Shown in pieces: positions 1-7,551 of a stretch of DNA of 64,000 nt. The translations under genes were made by a program, and so were the position numbers. The notes beneath the pieces are model-generated. The model had not been told where the DNA came from and searched no databases. It worked only from the letters and a program-made list of their open reading frames with translations. The number at the start of each line of letters is the position of its first letter. The first letter of the stretch is position 1. This stretch comes from Parachlamydiales bacterium (GTDB lineage Bacteria > Chlamydiota > Chlamydiia > Chlamydiales > SM23-39), in assembly GCA_015661075.1 (NCBI GenBank), contig JACVQJ010000002.1:1-64000 (forward strand), written 5' to 3'.

Positions 1-53
1 TTGGAATTTTTAGATTGTCTTCCCAGAGACGTTTTGGGGTAATTTAACTTCCT

Positions 54-86
54 GATGAAAATTTTCTCCTAGGAAAATTCTTCATC
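54..86. other. Long imperfect hairpin upstream of yggT
   Basis: An inverted repeat with arms of 13 and 14 bases (54-66 and 73-86) and a 6-base loop, ending 14 bases before the yggT start. One arm has a single-base insertion. No T-run follows on either strand, so it is not a textbook intrinsic terminator. It could end transcription from an upstream gene outside the window or lie in the yggT leader. Bases 1-53 show no gene. Confidence 0.5.
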
Positions 87-100
87 GGGAATGGCTCATT

Positions 101-403
101 ATGAAATCCGCCGTTTTTTTAAACTGGTTGTCTATGATTACGGGATCTATTTTTTCTTACGTCGTTCATTTGCTGTTTTTTTGCTATACGATTCTGTTGT
201 TTTTAAGGATTTTTTCCAGCTGGCTGCCGATGCATTGGCAAGCCCATCGGTTTGTTCAATTTCTGGCATTTTATACCGATCCCTATCTCAACATCTTTCG
301 GCGGTTGATTCCTCCATTGGGAGGGGTTCTGGATCTCAGTCCGCTCCTGGCGTTCCTTGTGTTGAAAATTCTTGAAATGCTCATTCTCGGGATCTATCGA
401 TGA
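101..403 (+). CDS. yggT: YggT family membrane protein
   Basis: A 100-residue inner-membrane protein of the YggT family. Two hydrophobic segments (about residues 15-40 and 75-98) flank the family signature: FLRIFSSWLP at the end of the first, then YTDPYLNIFRRLIPP and LDLSPLLAFLVL. YggT proteins are linked to envelope and division functions, but the molecular role is not settled. The ATG at 101 begins the protein directly before the first membrane segment. Its stop overlaps the ATG of the downstream dihydrouridine synthase gene by four bases (ATGA), so the two genes are translationally coupled. Confidence 0.85.
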   Translation: MKSAVFLNWLSMITGSIFSYVVHLLFFCYTILLFLRIFSSWLPMHWQAHRFVQFLAFYTDPYLNIFRRLIPPLGGVLDLSPLLAFLVLKILEMLILGIYR

Positions 404-1422
404 GCCTGCGACGGCCGTTTCTCTACGGTGGACTCAAGTTGCCCTCAAATATTTTTTGTGCGCCATTGGCCGGCTGTTCTGATTTTCCATTCCGGCAGAT
501 GACGAGCGCGTATCGCCCGGGACTCCTTTTTTGTGAGATGGTGAAAATCGACGCCCTGATTCGCCACGACCCCCACACCTACCGCTTCCTGGACTATTCT
601 ACGGATATGCACCCCATTGGCGCGCAGCTTTGCGGCAGTAAAAGCGCGATCGCCGCACGAGCGGCTCGCATCGTGGAAGATCTGGGATTCGATTCGATTG
701 ATCTCAACTGCGGCTGTCCGGTGGATAAAGTGGTCAAGGACGGCAGCGGATCGGGGCTGATGAAAACGCCAGAAAAAATCGGCGAAATCCTATTCGCGAT
801 CATTGAAGCGGTCGATATTCCCGTTTCCGTCAAAATTCGCTCGGGCTGGGATGAGAGCCAGATTAACGCGGTTGACATTGTGCGCATCGCCGAGCAGGCC
901 GGCGCCGTGGCCGTGACCGTTCATGGGCGAACCCGGCAGCAAGCCTATAAAGGCCCGGCGGATTGGGAAATCATTCGCGAGTGCAAGCGGGCCGCTAAAG
1001 AAATTTTGATTATAGGCAATGGAGACGTGTTTGATGGGGACAGCGCCCAGCGTCTATTTGCCGCCACAGATTGCGATGGGATTCTCGTTGCGCGAGGCAC
1101 TCTGGGCCAGCCTTGGATCGTTGAGGATATTTATCGGCAGCTGTCCGGCGAGCCGCACAGACCCTTCACTGTTGACGATCTTCGCGCTGACCTGGTCGAT
1201 CATTTCCACAAAATCACTCAGTATCAGCCGGAGCGCCAGGCATTGCTCGATATGCGCCGCGTGGGCTGTTGGTATCTTCGGCGATGTGTGGGGGCCAAAG
1301 GGCTGCGGATGCAGTTGAATCAAGCCACGGGCTTGGACGAGGTCTTTTCCCTGCTCAGCGCCAACGATTGGAGCGCTCTCAGCCTGGTTGAGAAATCGGT
1401 TGTTGCGCAAGTAGGAGAATAA
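400..1422 (+). CDS. dus: tRNA-dihydrouridine synthase (DusB-like)
   Basis: A 340-residue FMN-dependent enzyme that reduces uridine to dihydrouridine in tRNA. Visible Dus signatures: CAPLAGCSDFPFRQM near the N-terminus (FMN-barrel start), LNCGCPVDKV with the catalytic cysteine around residue 107, the VTVHGRTR segment, and IGNGDV plus ILVARGTLGQPWI late in the TIM barrel, followed by a helical tRNA-binding tail. Length is normal for the family. It starts inside the stop of yggT (ATGA). The convergent yacP gene ends 144 bases downstream, and no clear terminator is visible between them. Confidence 0.93.
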   Translation: MSLRRPFLYGGLKLPSNIFCAPLAGCSDFPFRQMTSAYRPGLLFCEMVKIDALIRHDPHTYRFLDYSTDMHPIGAQLCGSKSAIAARAARIVEDLGFDSIDLNCGCPVDKVVKDGSGSGLMKTPEKIGEILFAIIEAVDIPVSVKIRSGWDESQINAVDIVRIAEQAGAVAVTVHGRTRQQAYKGPADWEIIRECKRAAKEILIIGNGDVFDGDSAQRLFAATDCDGILVARGTLGQPWIVEDIYRQLSGEPHRPFTVDDLRADLVDHFHKITQYQPERQALLDMRRVGCWYLRRCVGAKGLRMQLNQATGLDEVFSLLSANDWSALSLVEKSVVAQVGE

Positions 1423-1566
1423 ATGATCTGCGAGTGGCGTATTTGCATTGAGGGGGGGTGCAAGGGGTTGGCTTTCGGGCCACGGCCCAAAATATCGCGC
1501 GTTTGCATCATGTGACCGGATTTGTCCGCAATCGGCCAGATGGTTGAGCCATTCCCGCTGATCGGC

Positions 1567-2073
1567 TTATTCGTTTGAAAAATCCTTACCCAGCCGCTCT
1601 TCAAACGCCTTGATCAGGCGCTGCTGTTCTCGCGGAGATTCTTTGATCGGGCGCTCATCGATCAGTTCCTGCTTTTTGAGCCTCTTTTGGGCATGTTTCT
1701 TTTCGATGTGGACGAGGAACGGGTTTAAATTGAGGGTCCGTGCTCCATGGGATCGGGCAGCGGCCGCGAGAAACTTGTCGTCGGTGACGACGGTGATCTC
1801 GCCCGGAGCGGAGGCGGTCTCGAGTTTTTCGACGATATATTGGTCGGCCGTTTGGCCGCTATGTGAGTACGCGATTGTGAGAGGGCTGTGATAGGACAGC
1901 CCGCTCTGCTCGCCGAAGAAGTGGCGCCCGTCGAAAACGATGGTGCCTTGCAGATGAAGAATTTTAAATTCTTTTTGCAGGGAATGGATGACGGTTTGGC
2001 GCTGGGATTGCAGGTTTTTTTTCGATTCGAGAAGTCGGAACATCAGGTTGTAGCCGTCGATCAGGTAATGCAT
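1567..2073 (-). CDS. NYN-domain RNA endonuclease, YacP/Rae1-like
   Basis: A 168-residue protein opening with HYLIDGYNLMFRLL, the N-terminal strand and helix of the NYN/PIN-like nuclease fold, and carrying a second acidic cluster VVTDDKFLAAAARSHGA. These acidic residues form the metal site in the family. The C-terminus is a charged helical tail rich in Lys, Arg and Glu. It is the last gene of a minus-strand operon after greA and rdgB; its ATG overlaps the rdgB stop by one base (TGATG). YacP/Rae1 proteins cleave mRNA on ribosomes in Firmicutes; the role here is inferred by family only. Confidence 0.8.
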   Translation of the reverse strand: MHYLIDGYNLMFRLLESKKNLQSQRQTVIHSLQKEFKILHLQGTIVFDGRHFFGEQSGLSYHSPLTIAYSHSGQTADQYIVEKLETASAPGEITVVTDDKFLAAAARSHGARTLNLNPFLVHIEKKHAQKRLKKQELIDERPIKESPREQQRLIKAFEERLGKDFSNE

Positions 2074-2714
2074 CAGGACTCAGCGACGAGCGATTCGATC
2101 GTAGGCATGATTTTATCAAAGGCTTTGCGGCGATGGGAAATGCGGTTTTTCACTGACTCTTCCAGTTCGGCAAAGGATTTATTGTATTCGTGTTTGACGA
2201 AGAGAGGATCGTAGCCAAAGCCGCCTCCACCCCGTTCCTGGGTCAACACTTTTCCTTCGCAAAGGCCGCGGACAGCTTTTTTTACGCCTTGCGGCGAGGC
2301 AAGGACGATCCAGCATTCGTAATAGGCGCAGCGATCGTCGTCCAACAGGTGCTGCATGGAATCGAGCAGCTTTTTCCGGTTGTCCGCATTCGTCGCATCC
2401 TTGCCGGCAAAGCGCGCGGAATAAACGCCCGGAGCGCCGCCTAATGCCGGAACAACCAGGCCGGAATCATCGGCGATCACCCAATGTTTTAATGCGGTGG
2501 CCGCATGAACGGCTTTCAGGGTGGCATTTTCTTCGAAAGTCAATCCCGTTTCTTCGGGCGGAACGTAATATGGAAAGTCGATCAGGCTTAAAATGTCGAT
2601 GGCTGTAAAAGGTTTTAGCATCGCCTTGAATTCACGGATTTTGTGGAAATTGCCGCTAGCGATGATCAGAGTCAGAGTTTTGGGTACAGCTCGGGTTTCC
2701 ATACGATTGACCAT
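2073..2714 (-). CDS. rdgB: XTP/dITP diphosphatase (RdgB/HAM1)
   Basis: A 213-residue house-cleaning nucleotide pyrophosphatase that hydrolyses non-canonical purine triphosphates (dITP, XTP) to monophosphates. Signature motifs are LIIASGNFHKIREFKAML at the N-terminus (the T/S-x-N-x-x-K nucleotide-binding turn), ADDSGLVVPALGG and GVYSARFAG in the middle, and GFGYDPLF plus ISHRRKAF near the end. The ATG at 2714 or at 2702 could be used; neither has a strong ribosome binding site. It lies 52 bases downstream of greA and overlaps yacP by one base. The gap to greA contains a short palindrome (see 2733-2749). Confidence 0.93.
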   Translation of the reverse strand: MVNRMETRAVPKTLTLIIASGNFHKIREFKAMLKPFTAIDILSLIDFPYYVPPEETGLTFEENATLKAVHAATALKHWVIADDSGLVVPALGGAPGVYSARFAGKDATNADNRKKLLDSMQHLLDDDRCAYYECWIVLASPQGVKKAVRGLCEGKVLTQERGGGGFGYDPLFVKHEYNKSFAELEESVKNRISHRRKAFDKIMPTIESLVAES

Positions 2715-2732
2715 TTCGGCGCTTGGAGCACC

Positions 2733-2749
2733 TGTAAAACTACTTTACA
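2733..2749. repeat. TGTAAA-N5-TTTACA palindrome
   Basis: A perfect 6-base inverted repeat with a 5-base spacer in the greA-rdgB gap. The same arrangement with 7-base arms occurs at 12747-12765, between the porin and thyX genes, and with 6-base arms inside the E1-alpha gene at 54174-54190. It may be a protein-binding site or a small RNA hairpin. Confidence 0.4.
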
Positions 2750-2766
2750 AGCTGTAGAATTCTAAG

Positions 2767-4959
2767 TCACTCCTGATCGAAAAAACTGTCGATATCGGTA
2801 ATCGTAAAGACTTCGCTTTGGAATTCAACCTTATCACCGATCGATCGTCCTTTCAATGCCTGGGCCAATTTGGATTGGAATGAAAGAATGTGCTTTTCCG
2901 GATCCGCGTCCCAAGGACCGAGCAGAACAAATCGCTGCGATTCACCTTTTGAGTCGCGGCAATGGACCACAGAACCGATGCCGATTTCATCCGCCGGCAC
3001 GTCGCCGGGAGTTAATATTCGGGCGCGGGCGATCTGGTCGGACAGGAATTTTAGCTCGGATTGGAGGCGGTCGCGCCGCTCAAGGGCGGCCTTGAACTCG
3101 GCGTTTTCCCGAAGGTCGCCGTGGCCGCGAGCAGTTTCGATTTCGCGGGCGTTATGTACAGTCTCTTTCGTCGCGATCTCCTGGATCCTTTGTTGCGTTC
3201 TCTGATAACCCGCATGCGTGGTCCAGATCACGTTTTCTTCTGTAACGTTGGCATTTTTTTCCTTGCGAAGGCGGCCCAGCGATGGGTGGACCACTTCTGC
3301 CAGAGAATGCAGGATTTTAATGTCGTGATCGGTCAGCGATTGGCATTTAGTCGCGAGCAGAAGATATTCTTTGATCTCATCGATGTCGGATTGCTGCATG
3401 ATGTCGCGCACGATTTTATAGCGATCGGAGGTCAGCAGCGCGACGATTTTTTTGGCCAGCTCTCGGGATTGCGGTTTTTGTCCCAAATGATCGAGCAGAA
3501 TCAGCAGCCCTTCGAAAAAGCGGTTTTGCCCCTCGGAATTGGCATAGGGAAGTTTTGACTGTTTGTCGAGTAGTTTTTGGAAGTACCAGACAAACACTTC
3601 CGGATAAGAGAGCGGATGAATCAGAAGCGAGCCCAGTTTGGCCGTCAATTCCTTTTGGGTTTGCGGCGTGTCGAGTTCATGAAGAAGATAATCCCTGAGC
3701 AGATGCGCATCGATGGCGAAGAAAAGATCGAGGAAGATTTCTTTGTAGTCTTTGCGGTGATGGCGAACGAGCTGCATCATCCGTTTTTGAAAGGCCATGA
3801 CCTCGATATCGCGAATCACTTCGCCGATATTGGGCATTTTTTCAATGAGTTCGATCATTTCCTTTTCAGCATGCGGCAATTTAAGGTCTTCCTGAAAAAA
3901 CAGAATTTGCAGGCGCTGGGCGGGATTCAGAATTTCGTGTTCCAGAATGTCTTTCAGCCGCGCTTCCAAAGAAGATTTAAATTCGAAATTCTTCAGTGTC
4001 TCGGGAAAATCGCGCAAAAAGGTATAGACCATTTGGATGGTCGCATTGACGCTGGGTTTGCTTTCCAGTGCTTTATGCAGAGCCACTTCATGAGGAACCG
4101 CTTCTTCGCGGAGTTTAAAGGGGTCTTTGAGCTCTTTGGGCGATTCGATTTTGGTGTCTTTTTTGATTTTCGCGCGCGCCCCTTGCCACCAGCGGTTCCA
4201 GTCGGCGGCGGGGATGACGAGATCGCTCAGCTCTTCTTTGATTTCTGCGGCCGTTTTCGGGCCGAGATCGCGCAAGAGATCTCGAATGACTTCAGCGGGA
4301 TCTTCTTTGGCCTCTTTTTCCAATTGATCGGGACTGCCAAATCGGCGCGAATAAAAATGCTCAGGCGGCAAAACGAGCAATGTCTTAAATGCTTTTTCAA
4401 ATGTAAAGTGCTGCGGGCCGATGACGTATTCGAATTCCAAACTCAGCTCTTCGCGAACGAGAGAAACGTCGATGATCTCCCCTGTACCCCATCCTGCAGT
4501 GTGGAATACGAAGTTGCCTTTTTTCATGTGTGTAAGCAGCTCGAAATTGCGTATGCAGCCTTGAAATTTTTCCCGGTTTCTCAGTCCGATCAGGCGCATT
4601 TTGTCGAGAAATAATGGATCGTTTGGATAGCAATCTTTCAGGTGGAGCGTAGCGAGGTCGGCGAGTTCTTCGCTGTTCGTGGTTTCAAGATCGAAGACGA
4701 GGAGAAGCGAATCGTGGGAGAGTTTGGGGTCTTTGATTTCCCTCCAAAAAGTCAATACGCGCTCGACCTGCAGTCCAAAAGATTTGGCCATTTCAGAGTT
4801 CTTCACGGCCTGAAGGATCAGGATCAATTCTTCTCCGTCGGGCTGATCGCCGTAGCAGTATTCTTCCCAGAGTTTTAAAAAACTGGTGTAATCGTTGTTG
4901 GCAATTCTCTCTCGAAAATCTTTTAGATAGCTCATCGCAGCTTCACGATCCGTAGACAT
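2767..4959 (-). CDS. greA: Transcript cleavage factor GreA with long chlamydial N-terminal region
   Basis: A 730-residue protein. The last ~155 residues are a complete GreA: an N-terminal coiled coil starting around GYQRTQQRIQEI, the conserved ARGHGDLRENAEFKAALERR stretch at the coiled-coil tip, and the FKBP-like C-terminal domain (IGIGSVV to KVEFQSEVFTI). GreA rescues backtracked RNA polymerase by stimulating transcript cleavage. The first ~570 residues are helical and charged and have no counterpart in ordinary 158-residue GreA; this architecture is characteristic of chlamydial GreA. The ATG at 4959 has a G-rich ribosome binding site at once upstream, and a good promoter lies at 5006-5034. 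rdgB and yacP follow in the same operon. Confidence 0.95.
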   Translation of the reverse strand: MSTDREAAMSYLKDFRERIANNDYTSFLKLWEEYCYGDQPDGEELILILQAVKNSEMAKSFGLQVERVLTFWREIKDPKLSHDSLLLVFDLETTNSEELADLATLHLKDCYPNDPLFLDKMRLIGLRNREKFQGCIRNFELLTHMKKGNFVFHTAGWGTGEIIDVSLVREELSLEFEYVIGPQHFTFEKAFKTLLVLPPEHFYSRRFGSPDQLEKEAKEDPAEVIRDLLRDLGPKTAAEIKEELSDLVIPAADWNRWWQGARAKIKKDTKIESPKELKDPFKLREEAVPHEVALHKALESKPSVNATIQMVYTFLRDFPETLKNFEFKSSLEARLKDILEHEILNPAQRLQILFFQEDLKLPHAEKEMIELIEKMPNIGEVIRDIEVMAFQKRMMQLVRHHRKDYKEIFLDLFFAIDAHLLRDYLLHELDTPQTQKELTAKLGSLLIHPLSYPEVFVWYFQKLLDKQSKLPYANSEGQNRFFEGLLILLDHLGQKPQSRELAKKIVALLTSDRYKIVRDIMQQSDIDEIKEYLLLATKCQSLTDHDIKILHSLAEVVHPSLGRLRKEKNANVTEENVIWTTHAGYQRTQQRIQEIATKETVHNAREIETARGHGDLRENAEFKAALERRDRLQSELKFLSDQIARARILTPGDVPADEIGIGSVVHCRDSKGESQRFVLLGPWDADPEKHILSFQSKLAQALKGRSIGDKVEFQSEVFTITDIDSFFDQE

Positions 4960-5336
4960 ATCCCCCTTTCACGATTCAAGTTTTCTGAAGAACATCGTAT
5001 GGATAAGTATAGAGTGAGTCCAAATAATCTTCAAAGAATCCATTAAGCCCGTTAATCACAAACAGCATGAAAAATCGGGAATTTGACTGCGATGCACCCT
5101 GCATTTGAGTCAGCCAATGACTATGTCAAGGCGCCTTAACCTAAATTGGTTAAACGACGAAGTCGGGCGTAAAGACAGGGGCGCCGGATGCAGTCAAAAA
5201 CCAATTTTTCAGGGTTTTTGCGTATTAAAACTTTCTCTCAAAACAGGCTCCTTCGGGATGTATTTTTCGAGTTCGAAAAAATTTTTCTGGCGAGCTTCGA
5301 GTCTCTGTGCATAAATTACACAGTAAAAAATTGTCT
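4960..5336. other. Divergent intergenic region between greA and the yjbH-like gene
   Basis: About 375 bases without a convincing gene. The left part holds the greA promoter on the minus strand. The rest has no clear plus-strand promoter for the YjbH-like gene; TTGACT at 5083-5088 is a possible -35 but lacks a good -10. Short open frames here have no coding character. Confidence 0.6.
5006..5034 (-). promoter_or_regulatory. Sigma-70-type promoter for greA-rdgB-yacP
   Basis: On the minus strand, TTGAAG (5029-5034) and TATACT (5006-5011) are separated by exactly 17 bases. The -10 matches the consensus at 5 of 6 positions and the -35 at its TTGA part. The predicted transcript start, near 4999, gives a leader of about 40 bases before the greA ATG. 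Confidence 0.6.
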
Positions 5337-7496
5337 ATGCGCTACAGATTTTTGCTTTTTTCCTGCAGTTATGCCTGGATGGCCTTGTATGGTCAGGAGT
5401 TTGCCGACCCGTCCGAAGCGCTTTTTCGCGATTTGGAAATGGTCAGGATAGTCGATCGCTCCATTCATGATAAGCTCCCTGTATTGTTCAATTATCAGGG
5501 GCAAGGCGGCTATTTTGCGATGCCGTCCGCCCGTATGCCGGAAGCGGGAAATCTCAGTTTTGGCTACTCCTGGCTCCCTCCTTATAATGTATGGAGTCTG
5601 TCGTTTCAGTTTTTCGATCATGTGGAAACGTCCGGCGCGTATTGGATTTACCGCGGGATTACCGAGGGGAATTTTGGCCATTTGGGTTATGGCGACGATG
5701 CCGACCGCTCGGCCAACATCAAATTGTGTCTATTGCGCCGCGAAGACGGATTTCCGTTTATTCCCGATTTTTCCATTGGCTGGAATGATTTTCTCGGCTC
5801 TTGCCGCTTTAACTCTTTTTACGGCGTCGCGACGGAAGAGCTGTTGGACTATCATTTGGAAGCGACGTTGGGCTGGGGCCGCGGCCGGATCAAAGGATTT
5901 TTCGGCGGCCTGGCCTGGACTCCCTGGCGAAGAGCCGAGCACCTGTTGAAAGGGCTGACCCTCGCCGCGGAATATGATGCGAATGATTACAAGCGCCATC
6001 CAGCGGAACATCCGGGAGGCCGCATTGTGAAATCCCGCATCAACGCCGGCGTGCAGTACCGCCTGGGCAAGTATCTGCAGGCATCCGTCAGCACCATTCG
6101 TGGATGCGATTGGGCGGCCGGTCTTTCTCTGCATTACAATCTGGGCCAGCCCAAAGGCCTTTTTCCCAAGATATTCGATGTGCCCGCCTACAAGGCGCCG
6201 ATCGACACCGAGCCGGTGGGCCGTGTTCGCACCGGTGAGGAAATGGCGCGAGATCTCGCCTATGCCTTCAAAGAGCAGGGCTTTGATCTGTATAGCGTGT
6301 ATTTGGTGCCGGCCGAGGAAGGTCTCGACTCTTTGTATCTTAAGCTTGTGAATGTCCGCTATCGGGAAGAGGACATTGTCCGCGATCGCATTCAGCGGGT
6401 TCTCGGCAGTTTAAGCCCTTCCAACATTTCGCATGCGACGGTTGTTGTCGAAGCGGACGGCGTCGTGCTGCATGAGTACCGGTATCGCCTGGCAGATCTC
6501 GTCCGCTATCAAAAAGGTTTTTTGAGCGATAATGAATTTCGCATCATTGCGCCCATCAGAGAGGCGAGCTCTTTGCCCTCTTCCTACGATAGCATCCGGC
6601 TGTTTCAAAGGAGCAAAAGTATCTGGACCCTGACTTTTCGCCCGCGCACCATGTCTTATTTTGGATCGAGCAAGGGCAAGTTCAAGGGCCAGGCGGGATT
6701 TTCCGTCGGACCCGAAGGGTATCTCTGGGATCAGTTGTATTACTGCTGCCAAGCGACCTATACGGTATTTTCCATGATGCAGGACATCAAGAGCTGGGAT
6801 GTTCTAAATCCCTCGCGCCTCATCAATGTCCGCACAGACGCTTTGCTTTACCATCAGGCGCATTCATTTCATGTGGATCTGGCCTATCTGCAGAAGAGCT
6901 GGAATGTATCTTCCGGCTGGTTCACTCGTCTGGCTGCGGGCTATTTTGAAACCGCGTATGGCGGAGCGGCCTGGGAAGCTCTTTATTATCCCGTTCGCTC
7001 CAACTGGGCGATTGGATTTGAGGCCGCGGTGTTATGGAAACGCCGCTATTTCGGTCTGGGCTTTTATGACAAAATCCGCAAACTGACGCCCGAAGGGATG
7101 ATCTGGGTTCCGTACATAGGCTATCAGTACTTTGTCGATTTTTACTACGATTACAAACCATTGAACTTGGATTTCAAGATCAGCGCCGGCCAATTTCTCG
7201 CGCGCGACAAGGGCGCCCGTTTCGATGTGGGGCGCACTTTTCCCAGCGGGTTGAGGGTTGGGCTTTGGTATACCTTCACGAACGCGAATGATGTGGTGAA
7301 CAACCAGCGCTACTACGACAAGGGATTTTCCATCACCATGCCGCTGGATTTCTTTCTCAACAAAAGCAGCCGGACGCGCATTGGCTACGGTATGTCGGCC
7401 TGGCTGCGCGACTGCGGCGCCAAAGCCGCCACCGGCAAAGAGCTCTATCACACCCTCTATTACGAGCGCTATAACCCTCATCCCGTTGTGTATTGA
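5337..7496 (+). CDS. YjbH-domain outer-membrane/exopolysaccharide-type lipoprotein or porin-like protein
   Basis: A 719-residue exported protein. The start at ATG 5337 gives a typical signal peptide (MRYRFLLFSCSYAWMALYG, cleavage near residue 17); a GTG ten codons earlier (5307) would precede it with a charged stretch and is less likely. After it comes the YjbH-like opening GQGGYFAMPSARMPEAGNLSFGY and a long, aromatic-rich series of amphipathic beta strands ending in YERYNPHPVVY, as expected for an outer-membrane beta structure. YjbH proteins accompany exopolysaccharide secretion in proteobacteria; none of the usual partners (YjbEFG) is next to it. It may relate to the glycan genes further right, but this is inference. 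Confidence 0.7.
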   Translation: MRYRFLLFSCSYAWMALYGQEFADPSEALFRDLEMVRIVDRSIHDKLPVLFNYQGQGGYFAMPSARMPEAGNLSFGYSWLPPYNVWSLSFQFFDHVETSGAYWIYRGITEGNFGHLGYGDDADRSANIKLCLLRREDGFPFIPDFSIGWNDFLGSCRFNSFYGVATEELLDYHLEATLGWGRGRIKGFFGGLAWTPWRRAEHLLKGLTLAAEYDANDYKRHPAEHPGGRIVKSRINAGVQYRLGKYLQASVSTIRGCDWAAGLSLHYNLGQPKGLFPKIFDVPAYKAPIDTEPVGRVRTGEEMARDLAYAFKEQGFDLYSVYLVPAEEGLDSLYLKLVNVRYREEDIVRDRIQRVLGSLSPSNISHATVVVEADGVVLHEYRYRLADLVRYQKGFLSDNEFRIIAPIREASSLPSSYDSIRLFQRSKSIWTLTFRPRTMSYFGSSKGKFKGQAGFSVGPEGYLWDQLYYCCQATYTVFSMMQDIKSWDVLNPSRLINVRTDALLYHQAHSFHVDLAYLQKSWNVSSGWFTRLAAGYFETAYGGAAWEALYYPVRSNWAIGFEAAVLWKRRYFGLGFYDKIRKLTPEGMIWVPYIGYQYFVDFYYDYKPLNLDFKISAGQFLARDKGARFDVGRTFPSGLRVGLWYTFTNANDVVNNQRYYDKGFSITMPLDFFLNKSSRTRIGYGMSAWLRDCGAKAATGKELYHTLYYERYNPHPVVY

Positions 7497-7523
7497 TCTT
7501 CATAGACAAGAAAGGTTAGATAT

Positions 7524-7551
7524 TATAAGGCCTAAAAAAAGGCCTTATATG
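7524..7551 (+). promoter_or_regulatory. Hairpin covering ribosome binding site and start codon of the 7549 gene
   Basis: ATAAGGCC (7525-7532) and GGCCTTAT (7541-7548) form a perfect 8-bp stem with an 8-base A-rich loop; T7524 can also pair with the A of the ATG at 7549. The only Shine-Dalgarno-like sequence at correct distance (AAAAAGG, up to 7542) is partly in the 3' arm. The structure would therefore hide the ribosome binding site. It has no following T-run, so it is a poor terminator for the upstream gene. Confidence 0.5.

Noticed and set aside
3577-4614. 345-codon open frame on the plus strand inside greA
   Set aside because: It is antisense to the well-conserved greA reading frame and has a low-complexity Phe/Gln/Arg-rich translation typical of a mirror frame.
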